From: Stenotrophomonas cyclobalanopsidis
Lineage (GTDB): Bacteria > Pseudomonadota > Gammaproteobacteria > Xanthomonadales > Xanthomonadaceae
Length of the DNA stretch: 32,204 nt
Assembly (NCBI RefSeq): GCF_008710035.1
Contig: NZ_VYKI01000009.1
Coordinates: 1-32,204 of the forward strand
Direction of reading: 5' to 3'
The notes beneath the pieces are model-generated. The model searched no databases and had not been told where the DNA came from. It saw only the letters and a program-made list of their open reading frames with translations. Below are positions 23,892-32,163 of this stretch, piece after piece. Position 1 is the first letter of the stretch, and each line of letters starts with the position of its first letter. The translations under genes and the position numbers were made by a program.

Positions 23892-24749
23892 TCAATCGCT
23901 GACGTTGATCCAGCCCTCGACCGCGCCGTGCTTCGGGTTGCGGTAGCGCAGCTTCACCCAGCCGTCCTGCTCATCCAGCATCTCCACGCGGTCGCCCTGC
24001 ACCAGGTAGCGGTTGGTGCTGGCGGCACCGGGCCGGTCGAACAGGAACAGGCGCGCGGGCACCACCGTGGCCTGCTGGCCGCGCAGCGGTTCGCCACTGG
24101 CGGGCGTGTTCAAGCCATCGGCAATGGCACTTTCCAGCACGTGGCCGGATGCATCGTGGGTCCGCCACACCGCCAGCGGACCCTGCTCGTCGGTCTGCTC
24201 CCACTGCAGGGCGGCATCGAGCGCATCGCCCAGCCGCAGCACGTCTTCGGAGCGATACAGATACAACTTCGTACCGTCGAACCGATACTGATCCGTGTAC
24301 CACATCGGTCCGCTGCGGCAGCTGCTCGTCAGGGTGCGGGTGGCCGCGTCGACGGTCAGGCCCATCAGGCCACCACAGTTGTCATGCCCGTGGGTTTCGG
24401 CCTGCAGCGCGCGGAAACCGCCGCTGGCCGGGTCGAACTGATACACCGCCACCGCTTCGTTGACCATGCCGACCGACGCCCGCGCCACCAGTTCGGGACG
24501 CCCGTCGAAATCAACATCCTCGGCCGACAGCCGGAAATTGCCGTCGGCATCGGGGGCGCCCGGCAGGCTCAGCCGTCTGCCCGAGGGCAAAAGCTGCGCG
24601 TCGATGCTGCCGTCCTCCGTGACTTCGGCCTGCACGCGGATGCCGGGGGCTGCCTCGAAGCGCAACGGCGCATCGCTGTCAGCGGCCTGCGCCAGCGGCA
24701 CCAGCAGGCCCGCCAGCAGCAGGCCAACCACGGTTTCCCTGTGTTTCAT
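23892..24749 (-). CDS. exported protein with SH3-like C-terminus
   Basis: A 285-residue protein with a Sec signal (cleavage near AQA-AD, about residue 22). The middle is beta-rich and contains LSAEDVDFDGRPELVARAS, an FG-GAP-like loop that may bind calcium, and two to three cysteines (DNCGG, SSCRSG). The last 60 residues (VVPARLFLFDRP to EGWINVSD) look like a bacterial SH3 domain. The mid-region resembles what is sometimes named XAC2610-related; XAC2610 itself is an immunity protein against a type IV effector lysozyme, but I cannot confirm the relation. Three ATG codons stand in a row at the start (24755, 24752, 24749); the last is six bases from AGGGA and is chosen. It follows the DUF3574 gene by 36 bases and is probably in its operon. 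Confidence 0.78.
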   Translation of the reverse strand: MKHRETVVGLLLAGLLVPLAQAADSDAPLRFEAAPGIRVQAEVTEDGSIDAQLLPSGRRLSLPGAPDADGNFRLSAEDVDFDGRPELVARASVGMVNEAVAVYQFDPASGGFRALQAETHGHDNCGGLMGLTVDAATRTLTSSCRSGPMWYTDQYRFDGTKLYLYRSEDVLRLGDALDAALQWEQTDEQGPLAVWRTHDASGHVLESAIADGLNTPASGEPLRGQQATVVPARLFLFDRPGAASTNRYLVQGDRVEMLDEQDGWVKLRYRNPKHGAVEGWINVSD

Positions 24750-24785
24750 CATCATTCCCTGCGGCGCCAGGCTGGCACCTCCAGG

Positions 24786-25262
24786 TCAGAACGATACGTC
24801 AACCGCCTGCCGCGACCACAGCACCGACTGGTGCTTGGTCTGCTGCTTCCACGCCAGGCGGATGGCTTCGATGTCGGCGCGGCGCTGCGGGCTGTCTTCA
24901 TGCAGCACCACCAGCACCTTGGTGCGCAGGCGGTTGGGCGAGGCATCGCCGCGGAACAGCCACTGGCCGTAGGCATCGAACACGGTCAGGCCATCGGGGA
25001 AGCGCGGGGTCACTTCCTTGTCCAGGAACGCGCGCCACTGCGCCTCGCTGATGGTGTCGGCCTGCGGACGGCCGCCGGCACCCTGCTCCTCGCCCACGCC
25101 GAAGTACAGCTCGCTGCGCACCCAGCCCGTGCCGTTGGACGGCCGCGCGGCATCGCCCTGCATCTCGGCGGTGGCGGCGTAGGCGCTGGGCGTCTTCGAG
25201 GACAGGCTGGCGCAGCCGCTGGTGGCCAGCAGCACGGCAAAGATCAGGCCAAGGTGTTTCAT
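24786..25262 (-). CDS. DUF3574 lipoprotein
   Basis: A 158-residue lipoprotein: hydrophobic signal and lipobox TSGC (Cys17), then a DUF3574-type domain recognisable by WVRSELYFGVG, WRAFLDKEVTPRFPDGLTVFDAYGQW and KVLVVLHED. The family is of unknown function; it is short, exported and common in proteobacteria. ATG 25262 (MKHLGLIFAVLL) is chosen because the signal peptide begins there; the in-frame extension to 25343 would place charged residues ahead of it. No close Shine-Dalgarno is seen; a GGAG lies about 12 bases upstream and CCCCC is directly against the ATG. It is first in a likely two-gene unit with the SH3-like protein and divergent from the second TonB receptor. Confidence 0.85.
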   Translation of the reverse strand: MKHLGLIFAVLLATSGCASLSSKTPSAYAATAEMQGDAARPSNGTGWVRSELYFGVGEEQGAGGRPQADTISEAQWRAFLDKEVTPRFPDGLTVFDAYGQWLFRGDASPNRLRTKVLVVLHEDSPQRRADIEAIRLAWKQQTKHQSVLWSRQAVDVSF

Positions 25263-25364
25263 GGGGGACAGCACTCCGGGGAAGGGGAAAAAGCGGGTCG
25301 AAGGGGCACGAAGGGTACAGCTGCGGTTCGGTTGCGGTTGCAACCAATCACTAATGCCACAGGG

Positions 25365-25378
25365 GCATCAGCTGATGC
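25365..25378. promoter_or_regulatory. perfect 14-bp palindrome, possible operator
   Basis: GCATCAGCTGATGC without spacer, in the 244-base gap between the divergent DUF3574 and TonB receptor genes. It ends 43 bases before the receptor -10 box. A second, shorter dyad GGTTGCAACC lies at 25335-25344. Binding protein unknown. Confidence 0.4.
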
Positions 25379-25397
25379 GATCGGAAGCGGGGCTTGC

Positions 25398-25426
25398 GTC
25401 ACACCCCCTCCTCACGCCAATATAAT
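25398..25426 (+). promoter_or_regulatory. promoter of the second TonB receptor gene
   Basis: GTCACA (25398-25403), 17-base spacer, perfect TATAAT (25421-25426). The -10 is embedded in TATAATATAT, the most AT-rich point for kilobases, about 75 bases before the receptor ATG. The -35 matches four of six positions. Confidence 0.65.
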
Positions 25427-25506
25427 ATATCGCTTCATCCGGATGGATGTAAGTGAAACCATCTCTGTCCCCGCCCCTTCCCCACGTCGTAGTTGCTGGA
25501 GTCCGC

Positions 25507-27939
25507 ATGTCCCCCCGCCTGTCCGCGTCGCCGCTCGGCCTCGCCATCGCGCTCGCCCTGTCCCCCGCCCTGGCCTCTGCCCAGGATGCGGCCACCAACC
25601 TGGACACGGTGATCGTCACCGGTACCCGCGCCGCCGATCGCACCGTGCTCGAATCCACCTCGCCGGTGGACGTGCTCACCGCCGAGGACATCCGCAAGGC
25701 CGGCGTGGTCAACGGCGAACTGGGCAGTGCGCTGCAGGCCCTGCTGCCGTCGTTCAACTTCCCGCGCCAGTCCAACTCCGGCGGCGCCGACCACGTGCGT
25801 GCCGCGCAGCTGCGTGGCCTGTCGCCGGACCAGGTGCTGGTGCTGGTGAACGGCAAGCGCCGCCACCACACCGCGCTGGTCAACACCGACAGCAAGATCG
25901 GCAAGGGCACCACCCCGGTCGACTTCAACTCGATCCCGGTCAGCGCCATCAAACGCATCGAAGTGCTGCGCGATGGCGCCGGCGCGCTGTACGGCTCCGA
26001 TGCGGTGGCCGGCGTGATCAACGTGATCCTGGACAACGGCGGCGACGGCGGCGAGATCGAAGCCAGCTACGGCGCCAACCACACCGACCTCAAGCCGATC
26101 GGCCGCACCCTCACCGATGGCCAGACCGGCAACATCAGTGCCAAGGTCGGTACCTCGCTGGGCGAGGATGGCGGCTTCCTGCGCGTGGGCCTGGAATACA
26201 AGAAGCGCAACGGCACCAACCGCGCCGGCTACGACCTGATTCCGCCGTGGGACCAGACCGATGCCAACCTTGCACTGCAGGGCAAGCGCAACTACGTGCT
26301 CGGCGATGGCGCCAGCAAGGACATCAACCTGTGGCTGAACACCGAGATTCCGGTGGGCAGGACCGCCACGTTCTATGCCTTCGGCACCTTCAACCAGCGT
26401 GATACCGAGGGCGCGAACTACTTCCGCTACCCCGACAGCGACGCCAACTGGAAGGAGGCGTACCCGAACGGTTATCGCCCGATTTCCGAAGGCGAGAACC
26501 GCGACGTGCAGGCCGTGGCCGGCGTGCGTGGCCAGTGGGGCGAGTGGAGCTATGACGGCAGCGTGGACTACGGCCAGAACGACTTCACCTACCGCCTGCG
26601 CGATTCGATCAACGCCTCGCTGGGCCCGACCAGCCCGACCCGCTTCAAGACCGCTGATTACCAGTACGCGCAGACCGTGGGCAACCTCGACCTGAGCCGC
26701 GTGTTCCCGCAGAGCGACAGCATCACCCACACCCTGGGCCTGGGCGCGGAAGTGCGCCACGAGCGCTACCAGACCCGTCCGGGTGATCCGTCCAGCTATG
26801 CGGCCGGCCCGTACACCGATCGCCCGACCGGCTCGCAGGCCGGTGGCGGCCTGACCCCGCAGGATGCCGCGTCGCTGGCACGTGACGTGGCCAGTGCCTA
26901 TGCCAGCCTGGCCAGCCAGTTCGGCGACCACTTCTCCACCGACCTGGCCGCACGCTACGAGCACAGCGACGACTTCGGTGGTGAGCTGACCGGCAAGCTG
27001 GGCCTGCGCTACGAGTTCACTCCGGCCTTCGCCCTGCGCGGTGCCATCTCCAACAACTTCCGCGCGCCCTCGCTGGCGCAGATCGGCTACGAATCCACCT
27101 CCACCGGCTACAACGCCGCCGGCCAGCTGGTGCAGGGCCGCCTGCTGTCGGTCAACAACCCGATCGCCCGCGGCCTGGGCGCACAGGACCTGAAGCCCGA
27201 GAAGTCGCTGAACACCTCGCTGGGCTTCACCAGCCGCATCGGCGAGCACTTCGACCTGTCGCTGGACTTCTTCCAGATCGACATCGACGACCGCATCGCG
27301 CTGTCCGAAAGCATCACCGGCGATGCACTGACCGACTTCGTGGCCGCCAACTACGGCGTCACCGGCCTGCAGAGCGCCAGCTTCTTCGTCAACGCCGCCG
27401 ACACCCGCACCCGCGGTGCCGAGCTGGTGACCAACTGGCGCCAAGCGCTGGGCGATGGCCAGCTGCTGCTGACCGGCACCTACGCCTACACCAAGACCAC
27501 GCTGAAGAACGTGCTGGCCACCCCGGCCCAGCTGCAGGCGCTGGACGCGGACTACGTGCTGTTCGGCATCGAAGAAACCAACACGTTGACCGACGCGACC
27601 CCGCGTACCCGTGCCAGCCTGTCGGCCGCCTGGAGCAACGACCACTGGTCGCTGAGCAGCCGCGTCAACCGCTACGGCAGTGCCACCCGGGTGTTCAATT
27701 TCGGTGATGGCTACATCCCGCGCCAGACCTACCAGGCCGAATGGCAGCTGGATGCCGAAGTGGAGTACCGCTTCAACAAGCAGTGGAGCGTGGCCATCGG
27801 CGGGCAGAACCTGACGGACAACTATCCGGACAAGTCCAACGACGATATCTACTACTACGGCAACCTGCCGTACGACGTGCTGTCACCGATCGGCAGCAAC
27901 GGCGCGTACTACTACGGCCGCGTGCGTTACACGTTCTGA
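25507..27939 (+). CDS. TonB-dependent outer-membrane receptor, paralog of the first
   Basis: An 810-residue receptor with Sec signal (cleavage near ASAQ-D, about residue 27), TonB-box-like DTVIVTGTR directly after it, plug domain (about 45-175; SPDQVLVLVNGKRRHHTALV, KRIEVLRDGAGALYGSDAVAGV) and beta-barrel ending in RYTF, the terminal aromatic needed for outer-membrane insertion. Barrel motifs FRAPSLAQIGY, DLSLDFFQIDIDDRIALSES and RTRGAELV align one to one with those of the receptor at 6359-8746, so the two arose by duplication. ATG 25507 has GGAG six bases upstream; an in-frame ATG at 25453 is rejected because it would bury the signal peptide. Substrate unknown. A hairpin terminator-like dyad follows. 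Confidence 0.93.
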   Translation: MSPRLSASPLGLAIALALSPALASAQDAATNLDTVIVTGTRAADRTVLESTSPVDVLTAEDIRKAGVVNGELGSALQALLPSFNFPRQSNSGGADHVRAAQLRGLSPDQVLVLVNGKRRHHTALVNTDSKIGKGTTPVDFNSIPVSAIKRIEVLRDGAGALYGSDAVAGVINVILDNGGDGGEIEASYGANHTDLKPIGRTLTDGQTGNISAKVGTSLGEDGGFLRVGLEYKKRNGTNRAGYDLIPPWDQTDANLALQGKRNYVLGDGASKDINLWLNTEIPVGRTATFYAFGTFNQRDTEGANYFRYPDSDANWKEAYPNGYRPISEGENRDVQAVAGVRGQWGEWSYDGSVDYGQNDFTYRLRDSINASLGPTSPTRFKTADYQYAQTVGNLDLSRVFPQSDSITHTLGLGAEVRHERYQTRPGDPSSYAAGPYTDRPTGSQAGGGLTPQDAASLARDVASAYASLASQFGDHFSTDLAARYEHSDDFGGELTGKLGLRYEFTPAFALRGAISNNFRAPSLAQIGYESTSTGYNAAGQLVQGRLLSVNNPIARGLGAQDLKPEKSLNTSLGFTSRIGEHFDLSLDFFQIDIDDRIALSESITGDALTDFVAANYGVTGLQSASFFVNAADTRTRGAELVTNWRQALGDGQLLLTGTYAYTKTTLKNVLATPAQLQALDADYVLFGIEETNTLTDATPRTRASLSAAWSNDHWSLSSRVNRYGSATRVFNFGDGYIPRQTYQAEWQLDAEVEYRFNKQWSVAIGGQNLTDNYPDKSNDDIYYYGNLPYDVLSPIGSNGAYYYGRVRYTF

Positions 27940-27950
27940 CCCGCAGACCG

Positions 27951-27975
27951 CCGGCCCATCGCTGTGATGGGCCGG
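27951..27975 (+). terminator. hairpin after the second TonB receptor gene
   Basis: CCGGCCCATC (27951-27960), loop GCTGT, GATGGGCCGG (27966-27975): a perfect 10-bp stem 11 bases past the stop. No T-run follows, so it may act as an mRNA-stabilising end or rely on the adjoining REP element. Confidence 0.55.
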
Positions 27976-27977
27976 CC

Positions 27978-28137
27978 GGGTAGAGTCGACCGTTGGTCGA
28001 CAGCCGTACCCAGCGCGGGAGAGCAGTCGACCCCACGGCGCAACGAACCCAAAAGGGGGCGGGGGGGTTTCCGCCGTGGGTGGCCCCACCCCCCCCCCCC
28101 CCCCCCCACCCCCGCCCCCCCCCCCTCGACTCTACCC
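27978..28137. repeat. REP-bounded palindromic element with C19 tract
   Basis: A 12-base inverted repeat GGGTAGAGTCGA (27978-27989) and TCGACTCTACCC (28126-28137) bounds the element. Inside are the dyad GTCGACC-GTT-GGTCGAC, a 9-bp inverted repeat CCCACGGCG (28032-28040)/CGCCGTGGG (28072-28080), G-rich runs (G5 and G7 at 28056-28067), an uninterrupted run of 19 C (28089-28107), and further C runs of 5 and 11. The outer ends carry the GTAG head of SMAG repeats, so it may be a REP pair enlarged by homopolymer growth. It fills most of the gap between the receptor gene and otsB. Confidence 0.75.
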
Positions 28138-28193
28138 AATTCGTAGCCGTTCCTCGACCTGCCCTACACGCCGCTGCTGGCAAGCTGGTCGAT

Positions 28194-28952
28194 ATGGCTG
28201 AACCGCTCCCCCTGCGTCCGCCACCGCCATTGCTGGACGACGCCTGCGCGTTGTTCCTCGATGTCGACGGCACCCTCATAGAATTCGCTGCGCGCCCGGA
28301 CGCCGTGCAGCTCCTGCCGGATGTGCGTGAAGCCATCGGCCGTATCAGTGACCGCCTCGAAGGCGCGGTCGCCCTCGTCAGTGGCCGCCCCCTGGAACAG
28401 CTGGACCAGCTGTTCGCGCCCCTGCAACTGCCAGCCGCCGGCCTGCACGGCCACGAGCTGCGTGCCCAGGACGGGCGCGTGCTGCGTGAACAACAGGACG
28501 ACGACACCGCCGAATGGCTGCATGCCTTGCACCAGCAGGCCATGCGCTTCGCCCATGGTTACCCCGGCGTGCTGGTCGAAGAAAAAGGCGCTGGCTTGGC
28601 CCTGCACTGGCGTGGTGCCCCGCATGCGGCCAACGAGGTACGCACGTTCGCCGAACGCCATGCCCGCGGCCGGCCAAGCTATCGGCTGCAACCCGGTGAC
28701 CATGTGATCGAATTCGTGCCCGTCGGCAGCGACAAGGGCCGCGCCGTGCGCCGGCTGATGCAGTACCTGCCCTTCCGTGGCCGCCTGCCCGTGTTCCTCG
28801 GTGATGACCTCACCGATGAGTTCGGCTTCGAGGCCGCCAACGGCCAGCACGGCTGGAGCGTGCTGATCGGCGAACGTGAACCCAGCGCGGCGGTGTTCGC
28901 ACTGCCCGACATACGCAGCGTGCACGCCTGGCTGCGTGAGAATGCGTACTGA
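28194..28952 (+). CDS. otsB: trehalose-6-phosphate phosphatase
   Basis: A 252-residue cytosolic HAD-superfamily phosphatase that removes phosphate from trehalose 6-phosphate, the second step of OtsAB trehalose synthesis. Motif I is LFLDVDGTL, with the nucleophile and acid/base Asp; motif II is ALVSGRPLEQL; motif III includes the Lys of GSDKGRAVRRL; motif IV is FLGDDLTDE. The GLHGHEL segment is also typical. ATG 28194 (MAEPLPLRPPPPLL) is chosen; the frame stays open upstream through the C-tract, where it would encode poly-proline from a TTG at 27993, which is unlikely to be translated. Shine-Dalgarno weak. It is first in a three-gene operon with a GH15 hydrolase and otsA. Confidence 0.92.
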   Translation: MAEPLPLRPPPPLLDDACALFLDVDGTLIEFAARPDAVQLLPDVREAIGRISDRLEGAVALVSGRPLEQLDQLFAPLQLPAAGLHGHELRAQDGRVLREQQDDDTAEWLHALHQQAMRFAHGYPGVLVEEKGAGLALHWRGAPHAANEVRTFAERHARGRPSYRLQPGDHVIEFVPVGSDKGRAVRRLMQYLPFRGRLPVFLGDDLTDEFGFEAANGQHGWSVLIGEREPSAAVFALPDIRSVHAWLRENAY

Positions 28953-28991
28953 CCCGGCCACCCCACGGCCGCAACCGAGATGTAGCGCGTG

Positions 28992-30773
28992 ATGACCCAA
29001 CCCGATCTTGATCTGGGCGTGGTCGGCAACGGCAGCTTCGGCGCCCTGATCGACAAACATGCCCGCGTTGTCTGGAGCTGCCTGCCCACCTTCGACGGCG
29101 ATCCCACCTTCTGTGCCCTGCTCGGCCCCAACCAGCAGACCGGCGGCGACTTCGCCATCGAGCTGGAAGATTTCGCCCGCAGCGAGCAGGAATACCTGAC
29201 CAACACCGCGATCCTGCGCACCGTGCTGCATGACAGCCACGGCGGCTCGCTGGAAATCCTCGATTTCGCCCCGCGCTGGCGGCAGAACGACCGCTTCTAC
29301 CGGCCGGTCAGCCTGATCCGCCAGGTACGCCCGCTCACCGGCAGCCCGCGCATCACCGTGCTGGCACGCCCGCTGGCCGACTGGGGCGCACGCGTGCCCG
29401 AATCGACCTGGGGCAGCAACCACGTGCGCTGGATCCTGCCCGAGCACGTGCTGCGGCTGACCACCGACGTGCCCGTGCGGATGGTGCGCGAGGGCCTGCC
29501 GTTCGTGCTCAACCACCCCGTCCACCTGATCCTGGGCGTAGATGAGTCGCTCAACCGCTCCATCAGCGGCTACGTGCAGGAGGCGTTCCAGCGTACCCGT
29601 GATTACTGGCGCGAATGGGTACGCTACCTGTCCATTCCGCTGGAATGGCAGGACGCGGTCATCCGCAGCGCGATCACCCTGAAGCTGTGCCAGTACGAGG
29701 ACAGTGGCGCGATCATTGCGGCGATGACTACCTCCATTCCCGAAGCGCCCGGCAGCGTGCGCAACTGGGATTACCGCTACTGCTGGCTGCGTGATGCGGC
29801 GTTCGTGGTGCGTGCGTTGAACCGCCTCGGCGCCACCCGCACGATGGAGCAGTTCCTCGGCTACATCTTCAACCTGGCCACCACCGACGGCACGCTGCAG
29901 CCGCTGTACGGCATCGGCTTCGAGGCCAAGCTGGACGAGGACGAAGTTCCCACGCTGTCCGGCTACCGCGGCATGGGCCCGGTGCGCCGTGGCAACCTGG
30001 CCTGGGTGCAGCGCCAGCACGATGTCTACGGCAGTGTGGTCCTGGCATCGACCCAGCTGTTCTTCGACCGCCGCCTGCAGGATCCGGGCGATGCACACGC
30101 CTTCGCGCGCCTGGAACCGCTGGGTGAGCAGGCCTTCGCCCTGCACGACGTGCCTGATGCCGGCCTGTGGGAATTCCGCGGCCGCACGGAGGTACACACT
30201 TACACCAGCGCGATGTGCTGGGCGGCCTGCGACCGCCTGTGCAAGATCGCCATCCGCCTCAAGCGCGACGACCGTGCCAACTACTGGCGCGAGCGCGCCG
30301 ACATCATCCACGCCCGCATCATGGACAAGGCGTGGAGCGAGGAACTCGGCCATTTCACCGATACCTTCGACGGCCACCGCCTGGATGCCTCGTTGCTGCT
30401 GCTGGCCGACATCGGCTTCATCGATGCAATGGATGCGCGCTTCATCGCCACCGTCGATGCCATCGGCCGCGACCTCAAGCATGGCAACTCGCTGTACCGC
30501 TACGTGGCGCCGGATGATTTCGGCGAACCGGAAACCAGCTTCACCATCTGCACGTTCTGGTACATCGACGCACTGGCAGCGATCGGGCGCATGGAGGAAG
30601 CACGCGAGATGTTCGAGCTGCTGCTCAACCAGCGCAACCACCTCGGCCTGCTCTCCGAGGATCTGGCCTTCGACGGTGGCGAAGCCTGGGGCAACTTCCC
30701 GCAGACCTATTCGCACGTCGGCCTGATCACCGCCGCCATGCGCCTGTCGCGTTCCTGGCAGGAGGCCTCATGA
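28992..30773 (+). CDS. glycoside hydrolase family 15 protein (trehalase or glucoamylase type)
   Basis: A 593-residue protein without signal peptide, hence cytosolic. An N-terminal beta-sandwich (about 1-200, starting LGVVGNGSFGALIDKHARVVW) is followed by an (alpha/alpha)6 barrel with GH15 motifs: RNWDYRYCWLRDAAF, the general acid Glu394 in AGLWEFRG, and the catalytic base Glu564 in GGEAWGNFPQTYSHVGLI. GH15 includes glucoamylases, glucodextranases and trehalases; intracellular trehalases of this family occur in mycobacteria and archaea. Its place between otsB and otsA, overlapping otsA by four bases, favours trehalose or a trehalose derivative as substrate, which is inference. ATG 28992 follows otsB by 39 bases; a GTG at 28989 is an alternative. 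Confidence 0.9.
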   Translation: MTQPDLDLGVVGNGSFGALIDKHARVVWSCLPTFDGDPTFCALLGPNQQTGGDFAIELEDFARSEQEYLTNTAILRTVLHDSHGGSLEILDFAPRWRQNDRFYRPVSLIRQVRPLTGSPRITVLARPLADWGARVPESTWGSNHVRWILPEHVLRLTTDVPVRMVREGLPFVLNHPVHLILGVDESLNRSISGYVQEAFQRTRDYWREWVRYLSIPLEWQDAVIRSAITLKLCQYEDSGAIIAAMTTSIPEAPGSVRNWDYRYCWLRDAAFVVRALNRLGATRTMEQFLGYIFNLATTDGTLQPLYGIGFEAKLDEDEVPTLSGYRGMGPVRRGNLAWVQRQHDVYGSVVLASTQLFFDRRLQDPGDAHAFARLEPLGEQAFALHDVPDAGLWEFRGRTEVHTYTSAMCWAACDRLCKIAIRLKRDDRANYWRERADIIHARIMDKAWSEELGHFTDTFDGHRLDASLLLLADIGFIDAMDARFIATVDAIGRDLKHGNSLYRYVAPDDFGEPETSFTICTFWYIDALAAIGRMEEAREMFELLLNQRNHLGLLSEDLAFDGGEAWGNFPQTYSHVGLITAAMRLSRSWQEAS

Positions 30774-32134
30774 GCCGCCTGGTGGTTGTCTCCAACCGGG
30801 TCGCCGTGCCCGGTGAAAGCCGCGCCGGCGGCCTCGCCGTGGGCCTGCTGGCCGCGCTGAAGGAGCGCGGCGGCATGTGGTTCGGCTGGAGCGGCAAGAA
30901 CGCGAAGGATGCCAGCGGCACGCTGCACCAGCAGAAGGACGGTGATATCGAGTACGTCACCATGGACCTGGCCAAGCGTGATGTGGATGGCTACTACAAC
31001 GGTTTCTCCAACCGCACGCTGTGGCCGCTGCTGCACTTCCGGCTGGACCTGGTCGACTACGACCGCGGCACACGCGAGACTTACCACAAGGTCAATGCGC
31101 TGTTCGCCGACAAACTCGCGCCATTGCTGCGCGAGGACGACATCGTCTGGATCCACGATTACCACCTGATTCCACTGGGCGCGATGCTGCGCGAGCGTGG
31201 CATCGGCTGCAGGATCGGTTTCTTCCTGCATATCCCGATGCCGTCGGCGGACCTGCTGCAGGCCATGCCCGACCACCTGCGGCTGTTCTCCTCGCTGTAC
31301 GCCTACGATCTGGTCGGCTTCCAGACCCAACGCGATGCCGACCGTTTCCAGACCTACCTGCGCCTGTTCGGCGGTGGCCGCGTGCTGGACGACGGCCGCC
31401 TGGAGGCCCCGGGCGGGCGCCGCTTCCGCGCGGCCGCCTTCCCGATCGGCATCGATACCGGGCTGATTGCCCGCCAGGCGGCAACAGCAGCGACCAAGCC
31501 TTCGGTGAAGAACCTGCGCAGCAGCCTGCGCGACCGCCAGCTGGCGATCGGCGTGGACCGCTTGGACTATTCCAAGGGCCTGCCCGAACGGTTCCAGGGC
31601 TTCGAGCGCTACCTGGAGCGGCACCCCGACCAGCGCGGCTCACTGACCTACCTGCAGATCGCCCCGGTGTCGCGTGGCGACGTGACCGAGTACCGGCAGC
31701 TGCGCAGCCAGCTGGAACAGATCGCCGGGCACATCAACGGCGGCCATGCCGAGCCCGACTGGACGCCGCTGCGCTACGTCAACCAGAACTTCACCCACGC
31801 CACGCTGACCGGTTTCTACCGCGCTGCGGCGGTGGGCCTGGTGACGCCTTTGCGTGATGGCATGAACCTGGTAGCCAAGGAATACGTGGCCTCGCAGGAC
31901 CCGGACAATCCCGGCGTGCTGGTGCTGTCACTGCTGGCCGGTGCGGCCGACGAAATGAAGCAGGCGCTGCTGGTGAACCCGCACGACCTGGACGGCGTAG
32001 CCGATGCCATCGCCACGGCGGCGACGATGTCATTGCGCCGGCGCCAGGAACGCTGGCACGCGATGATGGACCACCTGCGCACGTACGACATCAACCACTG
32101 GCGCCGCAGCTACCTCGAAGCCCTGGAAGGGTAA
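30770..32134 (+). CDS. otsA: trehalose-6-phosphate synthase
   Basis: A 454-residue cytosolic GT20 glycosyltransferase that joins UDP-glucose and glucose 6-phosphate to trehalose 6-phosphate, which OtsB then dephosphorylates. Visible motifs are VVVSNRVAVPG at the start with the glycine-rich GGLAVGLLAAL, VWIHDYHLIPLGAMLRE, the phosphate-binding GVDRLDYSKGLPERFQGF (Arg and Lys contact the donor) and TPLRDGMNLVAKEYVASQ near the C-terminus. Length matches E. coli OtsA (474) closely. The ATG overlaps the GH15 stop by four bases (ATGA), so translation is coupled. A degenerate SMAG element follows the stop. Osmotic or stationary-phase control is typical of the pathway; no sigma-S site was identified. 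Confidence 0.96.
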   Translation: MSRLVVVSNRVAVPGESRAGGLAVGLLAALKERGGMWFGWSGKNAKDASGTLHQQKDGDIEYVTMDLAKRDVDGYYNGFSNRTLWPLLHFRLDLVDYDRGTRETYHKVNALFADKLAPLLREDDIVWIHDYHLIPLGAMLRERGIGCRIGFFLHIPMPSADLLQAMPDHLRLFSSLYAYDLVGFQTQRDADRFQTYLRLFGGGRVLDDGRLEAPGGRRFRAAAFPIGIDTGLIARQAATAATKPSVKNLRSSLRDRQLAIGVDRLDYSKGLPERFQGFERYLERHPDQRGSLTYLQIAPVSRGDVTEYRQLRSQLEQIAGHINGGHAEPDWTPLRYVNQNFTHATLTGFYRAAAVGLVTPLRDGMNLVAKEYVASQDPDNPGVLVLSLLAGAADEMKQALLVNPHDLDGVADAIATAATMSLRRRQERWHAMMDHLRTYDINHWRRSYLEALEG

Positions 32135-32140
32135 CGGACC

Positions 32141-32163
32141 CGCCGGGCGTGGCCCGGCGCTCC
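32141..32163. repeat. degenerate SMAG-type REP element
   Basis: CGCCGGGC-GTG-GCCCGGCG followed by CTCC instead of CTAC, seven bases after the otsA stop. The stem is intact while the tetranucleotide head has one change. The remaining 41 bases to the window end are very GC-rich and show nothing else. Confidence 0.75.

Noticed and set aside
25435..27645. A 736-codon open frame antisense to the second TonB receptor
   Set aside because: Same composition artefact as for the first receptor; the two antisense products look alike only because the receptors are paralogs.
27993..28193. N-terminal poly-proline extension of OtsB through the C-tract
   Set aside because: It would need a TTG start inside a REP element and adds low-complexity sequence absent from OtsB families. 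The ATG at 28194 gives the normal protein length.
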